In this document: positions 1-8,380 of the stretch, piece after piece
Numbering within the stretch: position 1 is the stretch's first letter
How the letters are laid out: every line of letters starts with the position of its first letter
NCBI GenBank assembly: GCA_046048295.1
Contig: JBJOGJ010000033.1
Location: 1-23,545 of the forward strand
Direction of reading: 5' to 3'
Length of the DNA stretch: 23,545 nucleotides
DNA from: CBDCWA01 sp046048295
Lineage (GTDB): Bacteria; Pseudomonadota; Alphaproteobacteria; Rhizobiales; Hyphomicrobiaceae
Notes under the pieces: model-generated
Told to the model about the DNA's origin: nothing
Seen by the model: the letters and a program-made list of their open reading frames with translations, nothing else
Databases searched by the model: none
Translations under genes and position numbers: made by a program

Positions 1-72
1 GTGATCGTCAACATCCAGGCCACCCTCGACGGCCACACACCCCCCGACCTCGTCCTGCCGGGCATGCTGTAG
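1..72 (+). CDS. 3' end of an unrecognised gene (partial)
   Basis: The first 23 codons of the window form an open frame ending in TAG at 70-72, with the hydrophilic-to-hydrophobic tail VIVNIQATLDG...LVLPGML. The 5' part lies outside the window, so no domain can be identified. It converges on the TIR-domain gene, whose stop lies 7 bases further on. The reading frame is short and could be fortuitous; I give it because the minus-strand gene stops exactly here and the codons are GC-rich at third positions, as in neighbouring genes. Confidence 0.35.
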   Translation: MIVNIQATLDGHTPPDLVLPGML

Positions 73-79
73 GCGTGCA

Positions 80-2482
80 CTATCGTCTTCCGAAAATTCT
101 CTGCCAGATGCTGCGCTTATGATCTGCGGAAGAATTTTCGCTATGCGCACGTTCCGACTTTTCCTGTTTGATATTCTGCATGTTGCTCAATAACATTGAT
201 AGGTTTTTGCGCGCGAGTTCGGTATCAGGATGATCTGGTCCGAATGAGGCTTCGAATATCTCGAGTGCATGCCTCAAGAGAGCCAAAGCAGCTTCGAAAT
301 CTCCCTTCTCCTGCAGTAGCCCGGCAAGATTGTTGATGTCGGTGGCCACCTCGGGATGATTATCTCCATAGGTGGCGACGTCTATTTGTATCGCGCGCCT
401 GTAGAGGGGTTCGGCTTCGTCGGCTCTGCCCGTCGCCCACAGCAGGCCGGCGAGATTATTGATATTCGTGGCAACGGAAGGATGTTCCGGTCCATAAGTC
501 CGTTCAAAAATTTCCAGCGATCGTCGCAGCAGCGGTTCAGCTTCAGCTGTTCTTGCAGTCTGCCGCAAAAGTCCGGCCAGATTGTTGAGGTCGATGGCAA
601 CCTCAGGATGGTCAGCCCCATAGGCCGCCTCGTCGATTGCGATCGCCCGGCGATAAAGCGGCTCCGCTTCGTCTTGCCTAGCGGTCAACTGGAGCACACC
701 GGCAATGTTGCTAAGCGCGGTGGCAACCATTGGATGGCTCTCGCCAAAGGTCGCCTCGTTAATTTGCAGTGCACGCCGGTAATGCGGCTCCGCTCCAAGA
801 AAATCGCCGCGCGCCTTGAGATGCAGGCCGTATTGATTGCAGATTCGGCTTGTTCGAATGGCATATTCGCCTTCGTCTGGAGCCGACTGCAGGACTGCGA
901 GCACATGGGCTTCCAGTTTGTGGCAAGTCGGCCAGTATCGGACGTCGTCCGAATCGAACGGATAGGCTGCCGCCACCTGCATGAGCGCCAACCGTGCCGC
1001 ATCCTCGGCATCGTCGGCAAGGCGGCCCCTCATAACTTCCTGCACCAACCGATGCACGCTGACCCCCACGCTACCATCCTCAAGCGTTTCGAGCGTCAAC
1101 AGCGACACCTCCGCCAGCGCCGCCACTGCCTCGCCTCGTTCGATTTCGCTCATCACGTCTTCGGTGAAGATATCGAGCGGAATTCGATCTGGTGCCAGGA
1201 ATGCACAAATGCCCATCAGCGTCTCTGCTTCGGCACACTGGTCTATGGCTTTTCCGAGCGCCAGTTCGAATGTCGCAAACACCGCTTCAGGATAGGCTGC
1301 CCCCCTCGGCGCCTTCTTGATCAGCTCAGGCAACTTCGCCCTGTAGTCGTCGAAACCCCAGTTCATTCCCCAACAGTATGAGCGCGCATGACTGAGTGCG
1401 AGTGGTAGACAACCGAGGTCGTCGGCAAGCCTCCCAGCAGCCTCCGTGTCTGCACGCCGGGCCCTTTCCATAAGGTATTCAATGGCTGTCTGTCGCGGGA
1501 ATACATCGACCGGCAGCTCCTCCGCATGACCGTACCAGTCGGACCACCGGGTAGTAATCAGCACGTGTGCCATGTCAGCTGGTGTCAGCTTGTCGATACT
1601 GCTCGGCTCCGGCACATTATCATAGACGATCAGCCACGGCTTGGCCCACTGCGTTTGCGCGATATGCGTAAGCGTTGCTTGTGCGGCCTGGGCCCTGTCT
1701 GGGACTTCCTTCAGGCCATCGATGAACCGCGAGCCGAGTTCGATCAGGTCATCGAGCAGCGTTTCTGTCTGCTCCGCGCGGACCCACCACACGCCCTGGT
1801 ATCGGTCGCGATTACGCCAAGCATACTCCTGCGCCAGTACCGATTTGCCAACGCCGCCCATACCCTTGACCGCCGCTGAAGACGATTGCGAGTTGGTTAG
1901 AGCTGCACGCCCACTTTTCTTCCAAAGCGCCTCGTCGAGTGCCTCGATCTCTCCATCGCGCGACACAAAGCCGGCCACCGCCCGAATCTCTGGATGCAAG
2001 ATCTGCTTCGGAGATCTCTGATAAAGTGTGGCGAAGTCCGCCGCCCGCCGGTCTTGGTCCGGCGCAACTGCACCGCGCACCGCCCGTCCCAGCAGATCGG
2101 CATCCAGTAAGAGTGGGACCAGGTCGATATAGGGTATGTCCTTGAGGAACCCTTGCGGCGCACACTCTTCGATCCTCAGAACAATAAGACGTTGGCGAAT
2201 GTTCTGAGGATCGTCGGTCAGCGGGTAGTGCGCCTCCTTTAGGCAGTGCTCCTTTTGCTGGTACCGCCGCGACAGTAAGGCCACGATCCGGGCCCCTGCG
2301 TCCACCTTGCGGAACCCCTCTGTCATGCGCGCCATGAAGCTAGTGTGGCCGAAGTCATTGTCCTGAACGAATGTCTTGTGCCCTGCCTCCCGCAATATCT
2401 TGTCGATAACGATCGCGAACTCCTTGTCCTCTCCAGCCCGCGAAATGAAAAACTCTTGAACGCCTGAGCCCATATCCGACAC
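80..2482 (-). CDS. TIR - NB-ARC (STAND ATPase) - TPR protein, NLR-like, probable anti-phage defence
   Basis: 800 residues. An N-terminal TIR domain (about residues 5-140) opens with QEFFISRAGEDKEFA and keeps the conserved helix SRRYQQ..CLKEA, whose glutamate (E83) matches the catalytic position of NAD-cleaving TIRs. A STAND ATPase of NB-ARC type follows: P-loop GMGGVGKS (207-214), Walker B-like WLIVYDN (283-289), LITTR (308-312), GCLPLAL (357-363) and a VHRLVQ motif (474-483) at the position of the plant MHD motif. The C-terminus (about 554-764) is tetratricopeptide repeats of the kinesin-light-chain type, then a short basic tail. I chose the GTG at 2482 because GGGAGGT lies 6 bases upstream; an ATG at 2575 would add 31 residues that resemble no TIR start. 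By analogy to bacterial NLRs, the repeats would sense a phage or host ligand, the ATPase would oligomerise and the TIR would deplete NAD; that role is inferred. No partner gene is adjacent. GC is lower than in housekeeping genes nearby, consistent with acquisition. Confidence 0.88.
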   Translation of the reverse strand: MSDMGSGVQEFFISRAGEDKEFAIVIDKILREAGHKTFVQDNDFGHTSFMARMTEGFRKVDAGARIVALLSRRYQQKEHCLKEAHYPLTDDPQNIRQRLIVLRIEECAPQGFLKDIPYIDLVPLLLDADLLGRAVRGAVAPDQDRRAADFATLYQRSPKQILHPEIRAVAGFVSRDGEIEALDEALWKKSGRAALTNSQSSSAAVKGMGGVGKSVLAQEYAWRNRDRYQGVWWVRAEQTETLLDDLIELGSRFIDGLKEVPDRAQAAQATLTHIAQTQWAKPWLIVYDNVPEPSSIDKLTPADMAHVLITTRWSDWYGHAEELPVDVFPRQTAIEYLMERARRADTEAAGRLADDLGCLPLALSHARSYCWGMNWGFDDYRAKLPELIKKAPRGAAYPEAVFATFELALGKAIDQCAEAETLMGICAFLAPDRIPLDIFTEDVMSEIERGEAVAALAEVSLLTLETLEDGSVGVSVHRLVQEVMRGRLADDAEDAARLALMQVAAAYPFDSDDVRYWPTCHKLEAHVLAVLQSAPDEGEYAIRTSRICNQYGLHLKARGDFLGAEPHYRRALQINEATFGESHPMVATALSNIAGVLQLTARQDEAEPLYRRAIAIDEAAYGADHPEVAIDLNNLAGLLRQTARTAEAEPLLRRSLEIFERTYGPEHPSVATNINNLAGLLWATGRADEAEPLYRRAIQIDVATYGDNHPEVATDINNLAGLLQEKGDFEAALALLRHALEIFEASFGPDHPDTELARKNLSMLLSNMQNIKQEKSERAHSENSSADHKRSIWQRIFGRR
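191..823 (-). repeat. DNA encoding about five tandem TPR units of 42 residues
   Basis: Within the TIR-NB-ARC gene, the C-terminal coding stretch repeats every 126 bases. The encoded units share the pattern EVA.D.NNLAGLL...G...EAEPLYRRA..I....YG..HP. The units are clearly related but have diverged, with substitutions in each, so they are old duplications and not a recent slippage product. This part is normally the ligand-sensing surface of such proteins. Confidence 0.8.
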
Positions 2483-2513
2483 TTCAATACCTCCCAACCA
2501 ACAGTATGCGGTT

Positions 2514-2519
2514 AGTATA
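2514..2519 (-). promoter_or_regulatory. candidate -10 element (TATACT) for the TIR-NB-ARC gene
   Basis: On the minus strand TATACT lies 31 bases upstream of the GTG start at 2482, a suitable distance for a short leader with the GGGAGGT ribosome site. No good -35 hexamer is seen 16-18 bases further up. The 220-base gap to the upstream dioxygenase gene otherwise shows nothing I recognise, and it suggests the TIR gene has its own promoter. Confidence 0.35.
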
Positions 2520-2702
2520 GCAAGCAAGCATCTGTTCGTCTTCCAGTTTGGCAACTTGGCGCCGTAACTCAACACTTCCCGGGTGCCACTGGATATTATG
2601 TTGCACGCAGATCAGGGGGCGGCGGATGCATACGACATGCCCGCGCTAACCGAGGTTCCGGGGCAGATTGGCTCGGTGTTCCCGCACCCGACTCCCGGCC
2701 CC

Positions 2703-3719
2703 CTAAACCACGCCCTCGATCTTCGGAATGCCGCCGTCGTTGTTCCGGGCGCGCATGGTCTTGGGCAGCGTCGCCCAGTCGCGCATCATCAGCCACACGC
2801 GCAGCATGAGGCGCTTGCGCTCGAGCTCGGGATGGTCCTCGAACTCTTCCCGTCCGTGCAGGGTCACCCGGTTGTTCAGGAACTGCAGGTCCCCCGGCTC
2901 CAGCATCATGCGGTAGAGCATGTCCTCGCGCTGGGCCGTCTCGATGAACACCTCGTAGGCTTCGAGCGCCTTCGGATCGTAGGCGATGTGCTTGTCCTCC
3001 CGGAACGAGCGGCTGATCGGCGAGGAATTGAAGTTGCACACGAGCTTGTCCCCGGCCCATCCGAACACCGGTATCTTGTGCTCGCTGGTCGGTGGTTCGC
3101 CCGTCGAGGACGCCTCCGAGTGCCGGTAGTGGTAGCCGGCATAGAGTGCCGGCATCAGGTCCGGGCGCTCGCGCAGGATGGCGTTGTGGATCGCCATGCT
3201 GGACGCCACGATGCTGGCGCCGCCCTCCTTCGCCTGCCGGTAGCAGGCCAGCCCCACCACGTCCACCAGGTCGATGTGCAGGTCGAGCGGCCGCGGCGAG
3301 CGATAGGCGCGGCGCGCATCGCCGGTGTGCGTCATGTCCATCACCTCGCCGATCATGTCGCCGCGGTAGCTCTGCGAGACGCCCTCGCCGACATGCGTGC
3401 CGAGACCCCAGATGATGAGGCTCATGTCCGCCTTGTCGTAGCGGTCGACCGGCAACCCGCGCACCAGGCAGAGCCCGAGCCCGTCGGTCAGCATGGCGCG
3501 TACGTGCGCGAGTTTTCCTGCGAGAGACGGCAGCGGGAAGTCGGCCGCGCGGATCTGTTCGAGTTCGAGCCCGCGCCGCTTCACGCCCTCGAGCGCCGTG
3601 GCGATATCATCTAGGCCGGTCTCGTCGATGCGCACCACCCAGTCGTCGCGACTGGCAAGCTCCGCCGCCGTCCACACCCACGGGCTTTCGACCGCTGCTA
3701 TCGTGCTGCCGTCGTCCAT
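2703..3719 (-). CDS. TauD/TfdA-family Fe(II)/2-oxoglutarate-dependent dioxygenase
   Basis: 338 residues from the ATG at 3719, which has GGAG 6 bases upstream; the ATG at 3731 adds four residues and has a weaker site. The double-stranded beta-helix fold is recognised from the iron-binding triad: the HxD motif as LHIDLVD (H148, D150) and the distal histidine in NNRVTLHGREEF (H288), followed by an RKRLMLRVWL segment that supplies the arginine for 2-oxoglutarate. The stretch VVGLACYRQAKEGGASIVASS is typical of the TauD/TfdA group. The usual HTD is HID here, a change at the variable position. Family members hydroxylate taurine, phenoxyacetates, carnitine-pathway compounds or natural products; the substrate cannot be read from sequence. 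It diverges from the penicillin-binding protein gene and is not in an operon with catabolic genes. Confidence 0.85.
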   Translation of the reverse strand: MDDGSTIAAVESPWVWTAAELASRDDWVVRIDETGLDDIATALEGVKRRGLELEQIRAADFPLPSLAGKLAHVRAMLTDGLGLCLVRGLPVDRYDKADMSLIIWGLGTHVGEGVSQSYRGDMIGEVMDMTHTGDARRAYRSPRPLDLHIDLVDVVGLACYRQAKEGGASIVASSMAIHNAILRERPDLMPALYAGYHYRHSEASSTGEPPTSEHKIPVFGWAGDKLVCNFNSSPISRSFREDKHIAYDPKALEAYEVFIETAQREDMLYRMMLEPGDLQFLNNRVTLHGREEFEDHPELERKRLMLRVWLMMRDWATLPKTMRARNNDGGIPKIEGVV

Positions 3720-3803
3720 CTGCGTCTCCATCCGCTTTTTTGGTTGTCGTCGAGCCTAGACTTCCGCGCGCCCCGCGTAAATGGCTGGCCGGCCGATCCA
3801 ACC

Positions 3804-3820
3804 GTTAAGAGCATGTTAAC
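3804..3820. promoter_or_regulatory. CtrA-type site (perfect GTTAA-N7-TTAAC)
   Basis: A perfect dyad GTTAA-N7-TTAAC matches the CtrA consensus of alphaproteobacteria, TTAA-N7-TTAAC. It sits in the divergent promoter region, 68 bases before the penicillin-binding protein ATG and about 85 bases from the dioxygenase start. Because both ends are complete, the site reads the same on both strands and does not itself tell which gene it serves. Cell-wall and division genes are known CtrA targets, so the penicillin-binding protein is the likelier one. Binding is inferred from the motif alone. Confidence 0.6.
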
Positions 3821-3888
3821 GACCGCCGCCTACCTTCAGGGCGGACATTATTCCTTTTTTCATCATGTAGCGTGCGCTCGGCTGGCCG

Positions 3889-5943
3889 ATGTCTGAAGAG
3901 TTAGAGGAAAAGGCGCCCCGCCCCTCCGGCTGGATCCTGAACCGCCGGCGCCCGGCACGCGGCCTCCGCGCCGTCGTCGACCGGCTTCCATGGCGTCAGC
4001 GCCTGCTCGTTCTCGGCGCCTGGTATGGGTCGGCATCCCTAGCCGGCGTCGTGTTGCTGTCCCTGCTCTACTTCTCCCTGAACCTCCCGCATCCCTCGCA
4101 AGCCTCGAAGGCTGCGGCGACGCCCGTCATCCGCATCGTCGACGCTCAGGGAAGGCTCGTCGCGGAACGTGGCAAGCGGCATCCCTACGTCCCGCTCCAC
4201 ATGCTCCCGAAGCATCTCCTGAACGCCGTCGTCGCGATTGAGGATCGCCGTTTCTGGACTCACTGGGGCATCGATCCCGCCGGCTTGCTGCGTGCCACCC
4301 TCGTGAATCTCCGCGCTGACGGCTACCGCCAGGGCGGTTCGACGCTGACCCAGCAGCTTGCGAAGAACCTCTACCTGTCCTCGGAACGGACGATGGCCCG
4401 CAAGATCGAGGAAAGCCTCATCGCGCTCTGGCTGGAATTCAAGTTGACCAAGGCCGAGATCCTGGAACTCTACCTGAACCGCGTCTACTTCGGTGCCGGC
4501 GCCTACGGGGTCGAGTCGGCCGCACAGCGTTATTTCGGCAAGTCTGCGCGGGAACTTTCGCTGCCGGAAGCTGCTGTGCTCGCAGGGCTGCTCAAGGCGC
4601 CTTCGGAGCTGGCCCCGATATCTAATCCGGGCACGGCAAGGACAAGGGGGCGTCTGGTCCTGTCCAAGATGCGCGATGCCGGCTACCTCGACGAACGGGA
4701 GGCGCGCGCTGCCATCGAAACCAGCGTTCGCTACGCCGACTTCAGGCCGCCGCGTGACAGCGGCATGGAATATGCGGTCGATTACGTGCTGGAAAAGCTG
4801 CCGCAGCTCTCCGGCACGGGCACAAACGAGCTTGTCGTCGAGACCACATTGGACGCGGAATTGCAGAAGGCGGCTCAGCATATCCTCTCCGCGCACCTCG
4901 CGAGAACCGGCACCGATGCACTACAGGGCGCACTCGTGATCATGGACAGGGATGGCGGCATCGTCGCGATGGTCGGCGGTCGCTCTTACCGCGAGAGCCA
5001 GTTCAATCGCGCGGTCAAGGCGTTGCGCCAGCCGGGATCGGCCTTCAAGCCGCTGGTGTTTGCGGCAGCGCTGGAGGGTGGCTTGAACCCCGACAGCATC
5101 GTCGTCGATGCGCCACTCGACATCTCCGGATGGACGCCGCGCAACTTCGATGACCGCTACCTTGGACCGACGACGCTGCGCGATGCGCTTGCCCATTCGC
5201 GGAACACCTCTGCCGTGCGCGTGTTCGAGGCCGCCGGCGTGGCCCGTGTGCATGCCACCGCGAGAAGGCTCGGCATCGGGACGCCCCTGCACGCTGATGC
5301 CTCCCTTGCCCTGGGCACCGCGGAGGTTCGTCTGCTCGATCTCGTGGGTTCGTACACGCACTTTGCCAATGGCGGCAGGACCGTTCATCCGCACGTCATT
5401 CGCCAGGCACGCCTGAGTTCGGGTCGCATCGTCTATGCCCGTCGGACACCGGGGCGCGGCAAGGCGCTTACGGAGCATGTCGCGCGGGCGATGAACGATA
5501 TGCTGTACGCTGCCGTTGTCCGGGGCACCGGTCGGCGCGCGGCGCTGCCGGGCCGCCAGGCTGTCGGCAAGACGGGCACCACGCAGGGCGGGCGCGATGC
5601 ATGGTTCATTGGCTACACGGCCCATCTCGTCGCCGGGGTGTGGACAGGAACCGATGCCGCCAAGCCGGTTCCTGGCAATGCCGGAGGCGGCCTGCCCGCA
5701 GCCATCTGGCAGGAGGTGATGAACCTCGCCCATGCCGGAAAGCCTGCCGCTTCGATTGCTGGTTTGGTGGCGCCACTGCCGGACGCGTCTTCCGTGCCGC
5801 CGCCGCCGCCGATCAGGAAACCGCTGCCGTCCGCTAGGCAGCCCGAAGTCGCAGCCGCTGCGCCGCTATCGACAGGCGTCAGCACCGCGCTTCCGCCAGC
5901 CAGCCGGATGAACCTGGGCGTCGGACTCTCCAAGGCGCGATGA
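3889..5943 (+). CDS. class A penicillin-binding protein (PBP1A-type transglycosylase/transpeptidase)
   Basis: 684 residues. It polymerises lipid II glycan strands and cross-links the peptides of peptidoglycan in the periplasm. After a basic cytoplasmic tail there is one membrane helix (about 38-63). The GT51 glycosyltransferase domain shows EDRRFWTHWGID (catalytic E118), GGSTLTQQLAKN, ARKIEE and AQRYFGK. The transpeptidase domain shows PGSAFK (nucleophile S384, K387), HSRNT (S437-x-N439) and GKTGTT (K561). The tail after about 620 is proline- and alanine-rich with a run of prolines. The ATG at 3889 is the first possible start after an in-frame stop; no clear Shine-Dalgarno is visible. It is shorter than E. 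coli PBP1A and lacks the large inserted OB-like domain, as do many alphaproteobacterial relatives. A CtrA-type site upstream suggests cell-cycle control. It converges on the YgjP-type gene with 13 bases between. Confidence 0.93.
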   Translation: MSEELEEKAPRPSGWILNRRRPARGLRAVVDRLPWRQRLLVLGAWYGSASLAGVVLLSLLYFSLNLPHPSQASKAAATPVIRIVDAQGRLVAERGKRHPYVPLHMLPKHLLNAVVAIEDRRFWTHWGIDPAGLLRATLVNLRADGYRQGGSTLTQQLAKNLYLSSERTMARKIEESLIALWLEFKLTKAEILELYLNRVYFGAGAYGVESAAQRYFGKSARELSLPEAAVLAGLLKAPSELAPISNPGTARTRGRLVLSKMRDAGYLDEREARAAIETSVRYADFRPPRDSGMEYAVDYVLEKLPQLSGTGTNELVVETTLDAELQKAAQHILSAHLARTGTDALQGALVIMDRDGGIVAMVGGRSYRESQFNRAVKALRQPGSAFKPLVFAAALEGGLNPDSIVVDAPLDISGWTPRNFDDRYLGPTTLRDALAHSRNTSAVRVFEAAGVARVHATARRLGIGTPLHADASLALGTAEVRLLDLVGSYTHFANGGRTVHPHVIRQARLSSGRIVYARRTPGRGKALTEHVARAMNDMLYAAVVRGTGRRAALPGRQAVGKTGTTQGGRDAWFIGYTAHLVAGVWTGTDAAKPVPGNAGGGLPAAIWQEVMNLAHAGKPAASIAGLVAPLPDASSVPPPPPIRKPLPSARQPEVAAAAPLSTGVSTALPPASRMNLGVGLSKAR

Positions 5944-5956
5944 GCTGTCGTCGCCG

Positions 5957-6703
5957 CTAGGCGCTGTAGCGATGCAGGTCCATGCCGAAGACGCTGAGCC
6001 ACGTCTTGGCTTCGTCGCAGCGCGGATTGGTCTTGCGCACGAGGGCCCAGAACTTCGGGCCGTGGTTCATTTCCGCAAGATGGGCCACCTCATGTGCGGC
6101 CACGTAGTCGAGCACGAATTCCGGCGCCAGGATGAGGCGCCACGAGAACGACAAGGCGCCGGTCGTCGAGCAGGAGCCCCATCTCGTCGTTTGGTCGCGA
6201 ACGGTAATCTTCTTTGGTCTGAGGTTGAGCCTGCGGGCGTGGCAATTCACGCTCTTGTCGAGATCGGTACGGGCCTGATCTGCCAGCCATCGCAGCAGCC
6301 TCTTGGCCGCGCTGTCTGGTGCACCGTTGACGATCAGTCTCTGGATACCGTCTTCCCCATGCTCGCGGTTGACGACGCCGCTGCCGCGCTCCGCCTTGTC
6401 GCAAAATACCACGCGGTGAGGGTCGCCGCGCAGCGGAATAATCACGCCATGATCGATCCTGACCGGCTGCGGCAGTGTCCCGAGGTGTTTTTGCACCCAC
6501 GCGAGGTTCGACGTCAGGAAATTTCCCGCCTGGCCGATGTCGCATTGCGTCGGCAGCGTCACGATCACCGCGTGGCGCGTCCTGCTCACTCGCAAGGTCA
6601 TGCGCCGCGCATTGGGATGGCGGCGGACCTCGATCGGCGCATGCACACCGTTGACGCTGATCTGCTCCGTGGCGGATGCCACGGCGCTTCGAGTCCGTCT
6701 CAT
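5957..6703 (-). CDS. YgjP-type (DUF45) zinc metallopeptidase
   Basis: 248 residues from the ATG at 6703, preceded by GAGG at a suitable distance; the frame stays open further up but that part (about 70 codons) resembles nothing and would exceed the usual family length. The zinc site is HEVAH (204-208) with a third ligand in the NHGPKFW segment (H214). TRWGSCS (173-179), the other hallmark of the family, is intact. The N-terminal part has the NARRMTLRVS stretch that is also typical. Members are cytoplasmic SprT/M48-like hydrolases with no firmly established substrate. The gene seems to stand alone; the 260 bases between it and the PHB depolymerase stop (6704-6963) show no gene or signal I recognise. 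Confidence 0.85.
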   Translation of the reverse strand: MRRTRSAVASATEQISVNGVHAPIEVRRHPNARRMTLRVSRTRHAVIVTLPTQCDIGQAGNFLTSNLAWVQKHLGTLPQPVRIDHGVIIPLRGDPHRVVFCDKAERGSGVVNREHGEDGIQRLIVNGAPDSAAKRLLRWLADQARTDLDKSVNCHARRLNLRPKKITVRDQTTRWGSCSTTGALSFSWRLILAPEFVLDYVAAHEVAHLAEMNHGPKFWALVRKTNPRCDEAKTWLSVFGMDLHRYSA

Positions 6704-6963
6704 GGCTGGCCTCGCAACACCAATCGTACTACGCGGATGAGTCGGCGCGGAACTTAACCTCCGTACACGCTGCACGATCGCCCCCTTCTCGTCGTTTGGG
6801 ACAGATCGCCAGCAGGCCGACTGGAGGTCGATAGCTCTTGTTCGCGCTCTGCACCAGTTGAAATCGGTCGTGCCCTGCGACTGCCGCGAGCGACTGTTGC
6901 ATCGACGCTTCATCTACCGCACGATGAGTCCCGAATAATGGCAGACCGGGCCTGCATGGAAAC

Positions 6964-8301
6964 TCACTTGTTTCGAAACGTGAAGGCGAGTGAGGTCGGA
7001 TCCAGTATCGCCGAGGTGCTGCCGCTTCTTCTGCCGCTGTCCTCGGGCACCGGCTGGAATTTCCCTTCCCGTGGGTCGTGCGAAAGAACGAATTGCGCCA
7101 GCCTTGGTGCGATCTGCGCCCTGTAGCGCGATCCGTTGAAGAGCCCGTAATGGCCGACATCGGGGCACACGAAGTGCTCCTTGTTGCTTTCGGGTATGCC
7201 TGTGCAAAGTGCATGTGCGGCGGCACACTGGCCGAGCCCGGAAATGTCGTCATTGCCGCCCTCGATGGTCATCAAAGCGGTTCGCTCGATCGCCGACGGT
7301 TCGATCGCCACGCCGCGATGGCGCATCGTGCCCCTGGGCAGCGCATGTCTGACGAATACCGTGTCGATGGTCTGCAGGTAGAATTCCTCTGTCAGGTCCA
7401 TGACCGCGAGGTAATCGTCGTAGAAGTCCCGGTGCCTGTCCGCCGAATCGCCATCGCCCTCGACCAGATGATCGAAATAGTCTTTGTGCGCCTGCATGTG
7501 CCGGTCGAGATTCATGGTCATGAAGCCCGAAAGTTGCAGGAAGCCGGGGTACACACGCCGTCCGCAGCCGCTGTTTGGCCATGGCACCGTCGTGATTACG
7601 CTGTTCTGGAACCATGAGACGCCTCGCTGCGCGGCAAGCTCGTTGACCATGGTTGGATTGATGCGCGTGTCGATCGGGCCACCTGTCAGCACCATGCTCC
7701 GCGGCACTGCCGGCGAACCGGCAGCCTCGAGCAGCGCCACCGCGGCCAGCACCGGCACAGCCGGCTGGCAGACGGCGTAGACGTGCACGTCACCGCCGAA
7801 ATGCTCGAGCATTTCGATGATGTAGTCGATATGATCGTCGAGATCGAATTGGCCCGCGAGCAGCGGCACGTCGCGTGCATCGGACCAGTCGGTTATCGTC
7901 ACGTTGAAGCTCGGCAGCAGCGCTTCGACGGTGCCGCGCAGCAGCGCTGCGAAGTGGCCTGACATTGGCGCCACGATCAGCAGGTTGGGGCGGGTGGCCC
8001 CGGCGGCAAGCGGCAGGTCGCAACGAAACGTCACGAGGCGGCAGAACGGCCGTCGCCACACGACGTCTTCCGTCACTTCGGCAGGCTTGCCGTCGATCCA
8101 CGTTGTCGAGATCTCGAATTCCGGCTTGCCGTAGCGTCTGGTGATACGCTCGAACACCTCGCATGCAGCCGCCGCCTGCCGGGCCATGTGCGTGTCCCTG
8201 AACGGATTGAGCGGATTTTCGAGCGTCAACCTGTTGAGCCTGGCGAGTGCCCGCCACGGCCGCACCGCGGTGTGACCGAATTCATACCAGTGATACAGCA
8301 T
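6964..8301 (-). CDS. phaZ: intracellular polyhydroxyalkanoate (PHB) depolymerase
   Basis: 445 residues, close to the usual family size. It degrades stored native poly-3-hydroxybutyrate granules in the cytoplasm to release 3-hydroxybutyrate units. The start MLYHWYEFGHTAVRP is typical of intracellular PhaZ. The nucleophile is a cysteine instead of the lipase serine, in YAVCQPAVP (C178). The acid lies in EGGNDDISG (D351 or D352) and the histidine in VGHYGLFNG (H384), spaced as in the Ralstonia enzyme. There is no signal peptide. It follows the SCO gene on the same strand after 79 bases; a shared transcript is possible but a functional link is not evident. No PHA synthase or phasin gene lies in the window. 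Confidence 0.92.
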   Translation of the reverse strand: MLYHWYEFGHTAVRPWRALARLNRLTLENPLNPFRDTHMARQAAAACEVFERITRRYGKPEFEISTTWIDGKPAEVTEDVVWRRPFCRLVTFRCDLPLAAGATRPNLLIVAPMSGHFAALLRGTVEALLPSFNVTITDWSDARDVPLLAGQFDLDDHIDYIIEMLEHFGGDVHVYAVCQPAVPVLAAVALLEAAGSPAVPRSMVLTGGPIDTRINPTMVNELAAQRGVSWFQNSVITTVPWPNSGCGRRVYPGFLQLSGFMTMNLDRHMQAHKDYFDHLVEGDGDSADRHRDFYDDYLAVMDLTEEFYLQTIDTVFVRHALPRGTMRHRGVAIEPSAIERTALMTIEGGNDDISGLGQCAAAHALCTGIPESNKEHFVCPDVGHYGLFNGSRYRAQIAPRLAQFVLSHDPREGKFQPVPEDSGRRSGSTSAILDPTSLAFTFRNK

Positions 8302-8380
8302 CGCTACCCGTTAATTGCGTCGATGGCGCCGGTTTCCGAGCCACGCTGGTATCAGGTTCAGTCACCCTGCGGGTAGTCCC

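Noticed and set aside
356..1381. Long + strand frame (341 codons) opposite the TIR-NB-ARC gene
   Set aside because: It is antisense to a gene with clear motifs throughout; the product is rich in Arg, Cys and His with no recognisable domain.
2583..3614. Long + strand frame (343 codons) opposite the dioxygenase gene
   Set aside because: Antisense shadow caused by high GC; the minus-strand product has the full iron-binding triad.
5957..6913. Longer 318-residue version of the YgjP-type protein
   Set aside because: The first 70 residues resemble no family member, while the ATG at 6703 has a ribosome site and gives the usual length.
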